A DNA stretch of 60,000 bases from Polytrichum commune (GCA_950295325.1 OX485803.1:994001-1054000); one strand, 5' to 3'. Shown: positions 43,888 to 58,060, counted from the stretch's first letter. Notes: generated from the letters alone by a model not told the origin. Numbers and translations: made by a program.

Positions 43888-46800
43888 CTATCAACCCGAT
43901 TTCAAATTTTCAATCATTATTATCTACATTTTAATATGAACTTTGAAGCACCCAAACATGTACAAAATGGTTTTGCAATAATTGTAAATAGCATTTGTAC
44001 ATACAACCATATAGATGTAGTCTATAAATCGCGTTCCACGATTTCCTTTTTCTATGCAAACTCCATATTAGGTATTTTTATCACAATTTAAGTACGTCTT
44101 TACTTTGTGATCTACTAACTCGGCTTTCAAGGGCTAAAGTTAAGTTTTTGAATGTGATTGAAGGACCTTGTTTGAAATTGGCAATTTCAAAAAATGTTAT
44201 GAAAGTTGAACACAAAGAGTGGTTGCAAACCATCAACCCTTGTTTCATGACACTTTGTAACTGAGGTACGTGCATCTATTTTAGTTTGTGACATGTTAAG
44301 AACAACTAAAAAGAAGGCTATAATGGACACAAACTATATGTTACATAATTTCTTGTAAAATCATGTCCATGCGGAGGCACAACACAACCTGTGTGCACAC
44401 ACGAGAAGTATGCAGTGTAGCACACCGTCACATAAACAAGTGACATGAATAAGGCAGTGTAGGCTTTAACGTAGGTCATGCCATAGATTTTATACTTTGA
44501 TGAACTACATGTAACGCATGGGAAGCAAGTATGGCATGTCATATGGGGTCCCACGTCATCACAATCTCAAGGTGTTAGGCAAGCGCTTTTTCCCATGCAA
44601 AAGGTTGGACTTGACCAAGCTGGGTAGCACAAATAGATGCCCTTGTGTGATCTCAATGTGTCACATAACTAGACTACTAATAGGTCATGTAAGAACTTGA
44701 AATATGATTCAAACACATCGAGTTGCATGACTTCCAAACCTACTTTGCAGCCATCGAGCTAATCGACATATAAATTGGAAAACTCTAAGTACCCAAATTC
44801 GCAAAAGTTTCCGGAATACGTTTAATTCCCTTACGTTATGGTTTCCTCTAAGACCACTACTTTCATTAACTTCTTCTTCTTAATATAAATTGCACTAATT
44901 GCAAATTATAATGCGGATCATGTTGATTCTCAACATGATGTAAGGGCCACATTCAAACAGTTGTTACTGTCTCACATGGATGGCTTCAATGGAAATCGTG
45001 CTATTCATGAGTACAAAAAATTACATAAATAGGTCCATAGAAACTAAAATTTAGCTGTAAAGTGTTGAAAGAATGTTGATTTTCAAGTTTGTCAATTTCT
45101 AGTTCTGGAACTACTTTACATGTTCAAATTTTAGAATCAAAACCATCCATATAAGACATCCATCACACATTGAATTCATTGATATCGTGGTTTTCTAGTA
45201 GCTTGGGCACCTTTCTGCCTAACGATTGGTTATAATGTGAAAGTAAGTTAGGTAAACCATAAATATAATATTCTAAAATTCGGCAAATTAAGTAAAAACT
45301 AGACATTCATCCAAGTCATTTCTATAATTCATGGATGGTTTTTCTAATTTCATCGTTGGCAGCTACACTTAACTTAAACACTTCCCTTCACCAACGTTCC
45401 TTACCCTAAAGTTTGTCTTTTACTTGTATGTTAGGGTTTTGCTTGACAACAAATTTTGCTTTGATTCGATGTTACTTTGTTAAGTTCCAGTGAATGTCAC
45501 TTGCATTATTGTGATTTCAAGCACTCGTTGAATGGTTATTTTTTGCCCAAGCTGCTAGAGAGCTAACTACTCATAGTTCAAGCTGACTTGGAGTTCAAGG
45601 GGACACCAAACCAACTTTACATTTGCTAAGCACATTTAGTCTGAATGTGGGAAATATTCCACATAACATTATTATGGATTTGAATATTGTTATGTATATC
45701 ATCACGAGGCTATTATGTCATAGTAGTACCGAGACCCCGAAACCCCTAAAATGCCTACATTTTTTGGTGAGTTAAAAATTAGGAAACTTTATCATTGTTT
45801 GTTGGGTTTTGAATGTCAGGTGTTGCATCATTAGTGAACTATTGCTTGGGGGAAATGCATGCAAACAAAATTGTTATGGCTAGGGTCATTTCTTGAGTGC
45901 TCACTGACTACTCAAATGTTGCCCGATTTGGGCACTCAAGCCGCACCCTACGAATATTGCACATGCCAATGGCATAGGAGAGATGGAATTATGGTATAGG
46001 AGCATACCTCTCATTCATCCAACATACAAGCCCTGAAATAGTGTGCAACCCAGACAATGGCTTTTTTTGATTGATTTGACATTAGAATTAGCTTAAAAAT
46101 ACCCCAAATTAGCGTACTCAAGGTCAGTACTCAAGGTCAGTTGAGATGAACTGCCAACAAACCTATATTGGTCAAGTTTTTATATTGGATGGATGAGAGG
46201 TACATTTGTATACGGTAATTCCCTTTCTCACATGCCATAAGGAGGGCAATTTCATACGTAGAAAGGTCGGGCCGGTATTAAAAAAAAAACAACGGTGATG
46301 GGGCCCGTGCATGGCTATATAGTTGGGCCTAATGAATATGGTTTCCCCTCCTTTAGGGCAGTTCAGTGAAGCGAGCCAAATTCTTGAAGCTTGAAGCCTT
46401 TAATTCGCAAGCTTTGCAGCATGGTAAAAATGCATTCATTGGTTTCATAGGGTTGAAGGACGGAGCCTGCTGGGTTAAAGTTTCATGAGCCAACGTACCC
46501 TCGGCCTTTAAAGTAACGTATGTGGGTCTCGTTCATATCAGTTGTCCATGTTATTTAATTTTTGGGGATCAAATTTACCCAACGAAACTTGGCGTTGCTT
46601 TAGCAAATGCACAATGAAGCATCGGTAAAGAAAAATGAGACCTCCCTTGCTTTAGATTTGGTAATCGGAAGTGTGAGTTTGTTGGTGTCTTAATTGAATG
46701 CACAGCATGTGATTGTGTTCGCTATTGAGTGTGGAGTAGTCAATGTAGTTTGAAAACGTAATCCGAGTTTCCCCAAACATGTGTCTTTATGGTGTTTGTT

Positions 46801-49510
46801 CTTTGATCTGCACCGAACCACACACCAATTAGATATACTTAGGTGTAGATTAAGAAAAGTAACAAAAAAAAAAAACTTGCGTATCTCATTGCTTGATCGC
46901 CCCCCCCCCCTCCCTTTCTTGAAAGGTTTTAACAAATTTGGGCATTCAAAATTATAAAAGTCTGATGTGCTAGAAAGCTTCATGTACTTTCTAATGGTAT
47001 ATTGCATGGTCTTATTAGTGCCGCAAGGTATGTGGTTCGATAAGAAACCAAGGCAAAAAAGAAAGAAATGCTCACATTCTAATACACCCTCATCACTTAT
47101 CTATTATACCCACACGAACATACTTGGACAACATAAACTTTTTGAGGTACCAAACACCTACATGGCCTAAACCCCGGGGGGGGGGGTGGACTCTTCATTG
47201 GAGACCTAAATGACGTGCATGGGGCGACTATGAAATAAAAACCCTTATATACGAGAATTCTATAGATAAAACTAAATGTATACATACTAACATTAGGCTA
47301 TAAATTGGGCTCATGTGTTTCTACTATGATTTTCAACTCAGTTTGATAAATGCTTCCTCTACATACACAAAATTTAAATCATAGAACAAAATATGCCTTT
47401 GATACATCTTCAAGCAATTTTGGACTATTACCATATGAAAATAGTGGATTTAAAAAAAAATCTATTGTCTTATTTCTCACTAAAACTTAGGCCGACTCCC
47501 TTTGTATGTCTACTTAGACTTCAAAAAATTTAATAGCATTTTCAAATGTATACGCTAGACAAAGACAACATCTCTCCCTTTTGTATACTATGTACGCTGA
47601 TGCGTCAAATAATACCCTTCTTCTACTCACGTTAGTTCGTACATGATATGAGGAGTACACCCCATGGGGCCTAAACACCTCCATCATTGGACGTGGCATA
47701 TGCTTCTCAAGTGTGGAGATAGATGTTGACAAAGTCGAGTGTTTATCATAAGGGCCTTCAAGGTGATTTGGGGGGGGGGGGGCAATAGGCAAGCAATTAG
47801 AGGTGAATTATAAATATCTTCACTTTGAACCGATTTTTGGTGCCCTGTGATTAATTCTAAATCATGGGGCCTTGTTTTTCCACATTGATTTACTTATAAA
47901 TACTATAAAAATGTACAAGTACTTCAAAGACTAGACACATGGCATTGGCAAAGTGGGGAGCAAAGGTATTCACTTGAACCATCATAACAACACAACCATG
48001 GACATGACAATTAAGTGACAAAAATAAAAATAAAATTTGGAATATAGAACTTTGAATTCCTCGGGGCATGAGAACCACTAGCCATAGTGATGAAGTGTGA
48101 TTGGGACAAATCACATTAAAATTGCACAACGTTCATGCTACCAAATTTCACAATGATAACTTTCAAAACTGTAATTTTGGTAGTGTTCAAGGACCTTGGT
48201 TTAACCTTAGTACACTCCATTAGAAAACTTTGAGTATTTTATGGAACACTTTGTTCATATAATCAGAGTTGTTCAATTGCTAAATGCTCAGTTACTTCAA
48301 CTTCAAGTATCGATATTTACTTCTCAAGAATAATATAGACCATTGTTTTTTACCCATCATTTAGACTCCAAAAACATTGCAAGTCCCAACTCATGCATAT
48401 TGAGCACTTGACCCATAGTCCCCAAAACATGCTCCCAGCCTTACAAACCATTGTTACCAAGTTTGGATTTTTATTTTTAGTCTTGATGTTGAGACACCTC
48501 GAATGGAAATTTGGGACAATGCTCTTGCTGATTTGTTGGGTAATAATGCCCAATCTTTATCCAAAACTAACCACATTGCTCAACCTCTAGACACCACCGT
48601 GTGAGTCAGTCAACACATCCCACTTATTGGAGGATACGGTCCTCCCGTAGTGTGTGTGCATGACTTACTATGTGTGCATGATATAGTATGCGCAATACAT
48701 ACATTTTTTGATATCTTGGACTCATTTTAATTATGGATGCCAATTTTTTTGAGATATTTCTCAATGTTTTGCACAAATGCATTTTAGTTTATCTTTCATA
48801 ATTGCAAGAACATGTGAAAATCACCACTTTCGCAAATTGTTGGTAATCTCTTCTAAAAAATAATGGAAAGCAATTGATTTTGCTATAAAGCCCAACCCAA
48901 CGATGTGGAACTTGCAAGACATGTCCTCAACATGTTTTCCACATCTCACATTTATGTGTGCATGTACATTGCCAAGGGAGGTCAAATTTTTTAATACAAA
49001 TATGAGATCCCAAAATGTGGCTATGATATCGTTTGTGCAAAGGTTTAGGGTTTAAGATTTTGTGCAATCATAAAGAACTTATGGTATTATGAAATTATGG
49101 ATGCAATGCATGACAATAGTTGTGGGTGCTTTATTATTTTAACCCAAACTTTTGTTCGCTCATCATTGCATTTTCCTACCCATCTGAAACCTTGGCAACA
49201 TGTTGGGTTGCACATGTTGATCTTGCACCCCCATATGAGGTTGGCATAGCTCATTTGGGGGTATTCGTCCCTCCCTAAAGTCCACTCCCACACTTGACAC
49301 ATCGGCAAACTTCAATGAACGGCACAATAGATACATAGCTAATAGAACCTAGCTCCACAACACTCTCCAAAGAAATATGTTTATATAACCATCAACAAGG
49401 AATGAAGTAGGTAATGATTTCCCAAATTTAGTTTCATCTATGAGCTCAACTTTCATAAACTCCTCATGGAACTTATTTACAATAACTATATGATGAATAG
49501 TATGAACCAC

Positions 49511-49513
<3 letters not shown>
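43888..49513. other. AT-rich gene-poor intergenic stretch
   Basis: No supported gene. It includes homopolymer C/G runs near 46902, 47174 and 47769, and a partial relative of the 43.7-kb hairpin at about 45667-45705. Open frames up to about 105 codons show no recognisable domains. Confidence 0.5.

Positions 49514-49573
<60 letters not shown>
49514..49573. repeat. (GA)30 microsatellite
   Basis: Sixty uninterrupted bases of alternating G and A. Confidence 0.98.
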
Positions 49574-49575
<2 letters not shown>

Positions 49576-50899
49576 CATTTGTGAACCGAGAGCAAGTTTA
49601 GAGAGCTACAATAACCAACTCCATAATAGAGTGTGGGGGAACGATCTCTTCTTTGAAACAAACTTTGAGAAGCTCCAACGATCACAATGTTGAGGTTTTA
49701 GGGTGGGGCAACTTATACTAATTTTTGAAGGTGCAAATGATGCAATGGACCAAGACTCTCGATGTTAACAAAATTACTATCTGTACAAAGTTAAAACTAC
49801 ATCTAAGGGAGGACTTGTATTTCAATATTGGGGTTCATTATGTCTTTTCTAGAGGGGGTTCAAAGTTTATTGATCATATGGTGAGTGTCTTTCGTATTGA
49901 GTTTGAACGTCATTCTAGACAGTTGCCAAATTTGCTAAAGGTAGTTGCTATTGATTACATGCAATAGGCAAAAGAGTTTGCATCTTTGCCCAAGGCTCGA
50001 GTCTTCTACAAGCATCAAATGCACTTTGGAACACTAACCTCATCCAAATTAAAATATATTATAGCAAGACTTCCTCCTATCTAGTCTTGAAGCATGTGGG
50101 ATTCTCCATTCCAATATGGGGGTGGGTGGGAGCTAACGATGACACAAATTGGTGGTCTAAAGTATTTATTTGTTTTTGTCAAGAAATGGTGATTTACTTT
50201 TCCATGTGCAATTCAAAGGGTTGAAGATTGTAGTGGCTCCTAATTTGTCAAGATACGAGTGGAAATGATGAACCGATTTCATCCCTACACCCTTGTTCAT
50301 AGTGTCCCTCCTATCCTCACTACCCTAAGCTATACAGTTTTTGTAATCTAGCTGAGACCAATATTGGGTGGGTACTTACATCAAGAGAGTAGTGGCGAGT
50401 AAAAGGATATCCTCTCATGGATATGGAGGACAAATACCTTTGTCCATTGACTTTGGAACTCAATGAACCCATCTTGGGCTCACGTATAAATATAAACAAT
50501 GGCCAATGATGATCCCTCTTTCTCTCTCTCTCTCTCAATCTACCAGGTGACGGAAATATCCGCCATTAATTTATATGCAATTTATTATATGATTTGTAAC
50601 CATTGCTTGACAAATAAAAATTATGCTCACAAGTATCCCCACCCATAACCCAATTTTGTTTATAAATATATGTTTACATTACAATATAAGTTTATTCAAC
50701 ACAATACATGCCTTATAATAATTATGCTTCCTTCTCCTCCCATCATAGTTCCCCTTCTTCTCAGATGCAAGAAAACCTTTAGGCCCTCAAAAGTTGGTAT
50801 ATTGTACGTTATTAATTGTGAGTGTTCACTTGTGTCAATGCAATGTCGGTGTATTTATGACAAGTCATTCTATCTCTAGCATTGCTTGATGTTGATTGA
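49574..50899. other. Intergenic; no gene recognised
   Basis: Short open frames only. It may include flanking remnants of the Ty3/gypsy fragment to the right, but I could not identify domains. A short (CT)n run lies near 50520-50537. Confidence 0.4.
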
Positions 50900-51560
50900 A
50901 GGTGGATATAATACTCATAAGTATTTCCATCCAACACCATGATGTGATAGTCACTCGCCACAAAAATTTTATATTCTTTGAGCACTTCAAGATTAAAATT
51001 AGAATTAGGCTCTTAAGAGTTTTCCTTGCACTTGGGGTTTATAATTTAATGTTGGAAGTACTAAGAAATACCTTAGATCCCACTTCATACAACACATCCT
51101 ATCACTTGGTGTTTTGACTTTGTTGGGCCACCAACAAATGATTCTTAGCTTTGCTAATAACATTATTCATGAACATTGCAATTTTTTTGGCAATCGGGAT
51201 TTGAGGCCCGTCAATTCTTTTGTTTACAAATGTTGAAGGATGTTAACCATAACCCAACATAAAAGGTGTAGTATCGATGGATAGATATTGTAAGCAAATT
51301 CAACCATGGACAAGCACTCATCCCAATTGTTGTGGGAAGTATTCACATAATACCTAAGTATATCCTCAAGGATACCATTCGAAATCTTTGTTTGACTATT
51401 GGTCTAAGGATGAAAAGATGTAGACATGGCCAATCGAATGCATAACAAGTAGCATTTGTGAAAAAAATGCTAATAAATATATTGTGTTTGTTATTAGTTA
51501 TCTTAAGGGAGATATCATTTAGCTTGTGAACATAATTGGTAAATGATTTCACGTCTCATC
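50900..51560 (-). pseudogene. Ty3/gypsy integrase remnant
   Basis: The minus strand reads MSTSFHP, then a stop, then TNSQTK and GILEDILRYYVNTSHNNWDE followed by MVEFAYN. This is the diagnostic gypsy integrase block (MSTSFHPQTDGQTE ... NWDE ... AEFAYN) around the third catalytic acid. Further downstream, in shifted frames, come IAKKIAMFMNNVISKAKNHL, LVAQQSQ, and YEVGSKVFLSTSNIKL, the integrase C-terminal region. Multiple stops and frameshifts; no LTRs identified. Confidence 0.75.
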
Positions 51561-54500
51561 GGCAGTCACAAATCCCTTCACGCTCTGTGTATGGAGTCTC
51601 ACTTTTACTAGTGGGGAGGAAGATGAAGACAACGTTCTTTGGGCCTATAGGTTAGTAAAATACTTATGAGACTTGGTCCTTGTGAGCAAGTTCTCATATA
51701 TTATCAAGGATGAGTGTGAGGGTAGAACATTCATCTAGGTCTTATGTGTTGGTGATGGACTTTGTTGAAATGTTGGTAGGTTACATTATCTCTTGGTTGA
51801 TGGAACATTCGTACCTGGTGGTAAACCCATTTTTGTAGCCACTAGGAAGTACGCACTAGGATATCTCCTTCTTACTTAATCTAGTGGCTTTGAGATCAAA
51901 CCCCCATAGAAATGTTTTGATTACCATGGTATGTGCAGTGGAAATATTTTGGCATATTTTACTTTGGGAGATTTCATCCTTTCCATACGAAATTTGGCCG
52001 AAGAAGTAAAATCAAACTCATTTTCTATTTTACAAGAATAGATGTCATCATCAAGGTGTGAAGTAAACGGTCTTACCCCTCCAAGCAGTTATAATACTCC
52101 ATTATTTGTTTATGCTATGTGTGCAATAATATTATGTGGAGAATTTTTTCTAAAGAAAATACGGAAACAATTTTATAATTAGATAGTGATATGATGATCT
52201 TAAGCTAGTCCAATCTCACCATCCATGAATATTTCAAATGGTATTTGAGTGTCATGAAACAATTGTTCTAACACATCATATATAGGTCCTTTGAATAAAA
52301 GAATATGCTAATATGAGAGGAATTTTTAATGGATATCATAAAACATTGGGTCTTTTTAAAAACCATTTATCGAGAGTTTTTGCGACTACAAGTTGACGAG
52401 ATCAGTATGAGGTAATTTAAATGAATAATGCTTACCATTTTCCATATACAATTAGATTGATAGGCAAAGAAAATAAACTTTTGATGGTAAAAAAATATGG
52501 TAATATGCACCATGGGTATGAGATGAGTCTTTCGGCAACTTGTTTTGGAGCTCAAACCTTCAATAATCTTTACGTGATTTTCCGAAGGATTCGTCTCTCT
52601 CCAATTGAACATTTGATTGAATAAACTTCCTTAGATAACATCATTCACTCAATGGCATTTATGCATATGCGACGTTGTTAGGTTTGGTTTGATATGATTC
52701 AGGTTTGTGCATTTATTTGCATGCCTTACCCCTTTATAACGTGAACATATTTAAGAAAGTAAATGAGGCTACATTAGTCCACTTGTTTGCGTTCCTTGGC
52801 ATATGAATGCGTATCAATATTCTACACAAGTGTTGATTGTTCTTTTCATTGCTTCTATTTATGCTAAAATGTGTGACAATTATAAAAAACAGTGCATCGT
52901 TGTCTAGTCAAACAAAGTTATGATAACAATTATGTACCACACGATGTATATTTGAATACGTCACATTCCATAAGTTAGTTATTTCTCATAAAGATGGTAC
53001 TTGATGGTGGGTGTTCCTTCTAATTTTGCAAGTTGTTGCATAATATCCAATTCCAACCAAAAACTATAAGCAGTGTTTTGTGATTTACATTTGTGAACAA
53101 CATTGCATGATTTTGGTTTTTTATTGTTTTTCAAACCTCCATGGTTATTCCACTTTTGGTTGTGAAGTAAGTCCTCTTTCATAAGCTCCACCTCAACATC
53201 CATCTCATTAATTTAAAAGGATGGAGGGTGGCAAGAGCGTGTTACAAGCCATGCTACAAACAATAGTAGACACGGGATGTTAAATTTGTCGAATTTTTTA
53301 AAGAGTATTTATTAGCGCTAGATGTTTCAAAAGTGCAGTTTATAGTTTGTTAATTTTGAGGGGATAATTTTATTTTCTCCATGACATATTCCCATAGAGC
53401 TTTCATAAGTGTTGACTTATTATAATGAATTTTTATTAGGTGTTAAATATAGGATTTACAACCATTCCATGCATAACCTAATTTCATGTAAAATGTTCAA
53501 GGACACATTTGCTAGTCAAATATTATATGTGATGTTCAAACAAACCATCTTGAATTTGAGAGCATGTGAAGGTTTTACTCACTGATTTTGTTTTCTTTTA
53601 ACTTTAGAGTTTCTAATTTAGAGGGTTGCACAATAATTACATTGTGTGCTCCAAGCAAGATAGTTTGTTTGCATTCAATCCTAGTATGTTTGTTCCCATG
53701 CATGTAGGTAAAATAATTTCAAAGTGGGTATGGAAGACATGGTGACAATATATGTTGGCTATCAAAAGCCAATAAGCAAAAAAATGTGTTGTTAATGCAA
53801 ATTTCATATTTAAAGTTCTATCACTTTGTCTTTTATTGACGTAACTAGGTTTTGTGTGTAAATTATCTATTTGATTACGCGACTTATATAAGTGTGTGCA
53901 CTCTACGTGTTTAAGTTTGTTTTGTGAGTTATGTTGTTTAATGTCTAGTCTAGTTTATTCAAATGTGTGTGGAAAAAAGGATTTTTTGGGGATGATACCG
54001 AGGAATTTTTATGATTTGCAACTTTAGTCGTGAATCCAAGGGATGCATGGGTAGGATCAACATTCCCTCTTGGGTGCTCATGTTATGTGCCCTCCTTAAT
54101 GTCGTATTTGGTTTTGGCAAGTACAATATTGATTCATACAACAACCTTCATAACTTCATTAACCTTCATCGGTGTTGATGGTGTTTGCTTAACTTTGTCC
54201 TCACTGTGTCTTTGAGGTTTGCAGTTGCCTTTCACGACTTTGCATATGCTTCAATTTGGTTCTTAGTCTCCCAAAACAATTATTATAGTAAATCTCGGTC
54301 TCTTGCTCCTACCGGGTTTGCCTAATCTCCGAAGATCAATGCATCTTCAAAGTCGCCCTAGATCAAAGGCAAATCCAAGGGGGTTATGGACTTAATGCTT
54401 ATACGTTGACTCTTTTGTAATCTTTCTATATCCCCACACAATCGTTTAGTGCACTTGTCGCTCATGTGCTCACAATTTCACTGTGGATGCAACTTTTCTC

Positions 54501-55414
54501 GTAAGCTCATTAGTGGGTCTTAGGCTTTGAAACTCTTGTTTCTTTGTTGCAATCTCAAAGGTTATATGCATGCTCTTGTATCTTCTCCACAAGTCCTTGC
54601 AATCAATTTGTTTAGTTATTTTATCAACTCGCGCAACCTCTCTGCAATTTTTGTTACATTTACATAGTCCGGCCTCAAATGTTCCTTATAGGTAGGTTCT
54701 CCTTGCTTTGTCGTAGTATCTAGAGCTAGGATCAAAGGCTTAGTAAGCTCCTTGTAAGTTATCATGATTTTTCTGCCAATCCTTGGGGGATTTTGTAGTT
54801 TCTTTGCCAACTGCCACACACTCTTCACAACTCTCATAACCGCTTTGAGACTCACGCTACCTTATGTGTGGCTAATCTAGTTTCTCATGCTTCCTCCACA
54901 ACTACTATTGCTAATCTAGTTCACTTGATCATGATGGGGTTGCCGGATTTTTGAAGGTCAATGAATCTTCAAAGTCTCCATAGATTGAAGGTTGTCTCCT
55001 CAAGGTATCCATAGATCGATGCCAACTCTAAGGGGGTTGTGGACATAGGGTTATCCATGCATTATTTTAACATCTCGCCTCAAACCCTCGCAATTGGCTA
55101 GCACAGTTATCGCTCAAGCTTTTGTAAATTTTCAACCTCTTTGGGCTAGGTTCCGGTGTTGGACTCAACGCAAATGTTATTGTGATATCTTCCAAACACT
55201 TATGTGTTTTGATCTTGGCTCTTCAGTGTTTGTGAAGGATCATGTGGCAATGTTGCTTGCAAGGGGGCAACAATGAAACAAGGTTTCATTGCACAACCCT
55301 TGAGCAACGTGTCTCCAACTACTCCCCTTGGTTAAGCCCGAATGATTATCCTAGTGGTCCTATCGTTTAGGGGCTTCGCATGGGTAACAACAAAAACTTG
55401 TTTTTATCAATAAT
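51561..55414. other. Gene-poor stretch with decayed repeats
   Basis: No intact gene. Two diverged direct copies occur at about 54304-54402 and 54940-55050, sharing GATCAATG-ATCTTCAAAGTC and AAGGGGGTT-TGGAC. A minus-strand open frame at 54616-54855 (rich in Lys/Glu/Leu) is not recognisable and may be transposon debris. Confidence 0.4.
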
Positions 55415-56065
55415 ATGGAACGTGATTTATGGTTTTGCCTTGATAAGATCAAGCATCATGTGAAAGGAAGCAAAAAAAACAAAATTTTGAATTTTCCAAT
55501 ATTGCCTTGCATGTGGCTAATGAATATTGGCATCAATTTTCAAAGGGAGGAGGTGTTAGTTTGGAGAACACTGATTTTCAGGTGCAACAAAGTCCTCACT
55601 AACACCATGCCATAGCCTTTCAATAATTGTCACATATTCCTTCCGTTAGTCGCATTTTCGTGTGCCTACCAACCTTGGCCACCACCCGACATCTGGATTT
55701 TCAAAGACAATGGACATGAACGTATCAACGCCCATAACAAATCACAAAAACATGCAGGAGAATATTATGTCGTTGGGGCAACATCCATTTCATACCCTAG
55801 GTTATGGAGTCGTTATCAACATTTCTCCGAGGAGGACAATTAATATTGGGTTTCCATTTTGTGTATGTAGCAATGCATGTCCAAACTTCACCAAGATGTG
55901 CTCTCTCAATCTAGAGAAGAAAGGGAAATGGGTGCACTACAAACACCTTCAATATGTGTACTAAGTCCTATACACGTTGAATTAGGAGAACGACAAGTTT
56001 GGTCACACACCAACCTACATTTACAAAAAGGTCATGCAATTTCTTCAACTTGTCACAATTGTTGA
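55415..56065 (+). pseudogene. SWIM zinc-finger fragment of a transposon-derived protein
   Basis: In one plus-strand frame the sequence reads NIGFPFCVCSNACPNFTKMC, followed by a spacer and GKWVHYKHLQYVY. This resembles the CxCx(n)CxH SWIM finger found in MULE-type transposase-derived proteins, with the final CxH cysteine replaced by Tyr. Upstream, DLWFCLDKIKHHVKGSKK may belong to the same protein. Frameshifts and stops separate the pieces. Confidence 0.5.
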
Positions 56066-56507
56066 GCACGAGTAGTGATCGCTATTTAATATTGGTTCAT
56101 ATGTGTGGGAATGTCAATATATGACATATATATGGTTTTAAGGTAATCTTGTACTTTTGATGAATTCCAAAAATAAGTAAGTTGTTTTGAAATGTGAACA
56201 ATAATGCTTCAAGTGTTATCAATTGTACTTGTCATGTAGCTATTATGTACTAGGTGATTGTATGCCAAAAGATTGTGGACATGATGTGTGCAAACATTTG
56301 TATCTTATTGGAGATGTTAAAGTGGGTGTAAAATGGCAATTTAGTCCGGAATTGGCAAGAAATCCAAAATTATCCTAATACTAGATATTATATACTTCAA
56401 TTATACCACGTTTTCTAGCCATGACATATTTGAAATTTCAATAGAAGTATCCTTCTTTTGATTGGAAGGATTTTGTTGTCCGCGGTGATAAGCACCCTTC
56501 GCACTTG

Positions 56508-56532
56508 AAAAAAAAAAAAAAAAAAAAAAAAA
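56508..56532. repeat. Poly(A) tract, 25 bp
   Basis: Uninterrupted A run. It could mark a retroposed 3' end, but no source sequence or target duplication was recognised. Confidence 0.9.
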
Positions 56533-57305
56533 TGTCATGATAGAAGCAACGCACAATTTGTGAAGTTTTAATCACTTGACCAATCACATTTGTGGCAGTT
56601 CCAAAATTTGAAAGTCCACGTTGACATGTAACCACTCATCACTCGCATGATATTGCACAAAACTTACGTGTTATTGCTCACCGTTCATCACTCATGTCCT
56701 AACTTCCCTCGTTACTATTCATTCAACTACATGCCAATCCAACACTGGTATGTTGGCTGCACATAATCTTTTCTTGAAATTGTCTTAGACCAAAAATATA
56801 TCAACCTCTACAAGGTAAAAACCCGTCATTTCATATACTTTAGTTTTGCAGGGGGGTTAATAACCTCCTTGGAGAGTGCAAAGCCATTTGGGTTGTGTAA
56901 AGATTCACAAGACCTTGCGAAGGGGAGGATGAAAATGTTGATTGTTGTGTAGAACTCAAGCTTTCCTAATTGTAACCAACACAAGGTTCCGTAACTCGAA
57001 ATCAAAGACCCCAATTAGTATAGTGAAATTAAATTGGTGTGTACCAACAAGCAAACCCATAGCAGGCATGTTTTCACGGCTCCCCTCTCGGTAAGAGTTG
57101 TATAGCCAAATCCATTCTAACTACGACAATAAGATAATCGTAAGCACAAATTATTGATAATAATTGGCTTCAGTCATTCAAGACACTTATTGGGTTGGAA
57201 ACGAATGATTTAGTGTATATTACTTCCTATTGCGAATCCCACATGGAGAGTGTCCTTGACGGTCTAAAGTTAGACCGGGACTCGTTTACAAAATTCCCTT
57301 AGGTT
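56533..57305. other. Intergenic; nothing recognised
   Basis: AT-rich, with no supported gene or repeat. Confidence 0.5.
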
Positions 57306-57426
57306 GATACCCGGACTGGCGGGTACACGGGGAAGCTTGACCGGGGGTTGTGTGAATAAAATTTTGTAGGCGACGGTGCATCAAGATATACCCGGACCGG
57401 CGGGTACACCGGGGAGGCTTGACCGA
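57306..57426. repeat. Direct repeat of a ~42-bp GC-rich motif, 81 bp apart
   Basis: Copies at 57306-57347 and 57385-57426 share CCCGGAC(T/C)GGCGGGTACAC followed by GGGGA(A/G)GCTTGACCG. They mark the abrupt transition from AT-rich to GC-rich sequence. Confidence 0.85.
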
Positions 57427-58060
57427 GCTTGTTCACGCAGCAGGCACAGACCCTCGCACCATTTTCTCTCGTCCTCGCACAGCTGCGATCGCCTCGGACT
57501 CTCGCTTCCTCGTCCGCAGATTCTGGTTCTTTGGTTTACGAGCTTTACGCCGGTGGTCGAATTTCGGAAAACGGTGGAGTGGCCGTGGAGTTACTGCTCC
57601 TCGGGGGTCAAGAAAAGGCGGAATTCCGCGTTGCACGACTCGTTAGTGCACTAACTTAACGTAGTGGCATCGTGCGCGCGTTTACAAGTGGTAAGTTAGT
57701 GCACTAACATGTGCGGGGGCCGAGTTTCCGGACGCGGTAGAGTGGCCGTCTGTGTGAAGTTTGGGAGGCTGGTTGTTGGAAAGGGAGTTTGAGGTTCTTG
57801 TTGCCCTTGCTGTTGATGTTGATGTTCGATCACTTGCACAGCGGTGTGTCTGCACAGCGTTCGGACGCAGGAGGAGGAAGAGTTCGTGGAACTGCGGGAG
57901 TAGACGCGGCCATTATTATAGGCTTATCAAAAGTCGAGGAAGGAAATAAACGATTGCAGGCTGGCTGCGTGCGTGAGAACTTGGTGGAGGCTTATGTCTC
58001 GCGCTTGCTGTACAGGCAAGGTAAGCTTCGGGAGCATGTCTGTTCTTTGTTGAGGTAGTG
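57427..58060 (+). other. GC-rich patch, possible 5' exon/promoter of a gene to the right
   Basis: The base composition changes abruptly from the AT-rich left side. Open frames occur in all three plus frames (none with a recognised domain). Donor-like CAAG/GTAAGC lies near 58018. It looks like a promoter/leader region but coding status is unproven. Confidence 0.35.
57642..57708. repeat. Two copies of a perfect 14-bp palindrome
   Basis: GTTAGTGCACTAAC occurs at 57642-57655 and again at 57695-57708, a centre-to-centre distance of 53 bp. A palindrome of this size repeated at close spacing resembles a dimeric protein-binding site, or a remnant of a foldback insertion. Confidence 0.9.

Noticed and set aside
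47514-47792. 92-codon minus-strand frame with a Pro-rich start
   Set aside because: It begins within a poly-G/C run and has no identifiable domain; likely transposon debris or chance.
54616-54855. 79-codon Lys/Leu-rich minus-strand frame
   Set aside because: It could be coiled-coil transposon debris, but no family could be assigned.
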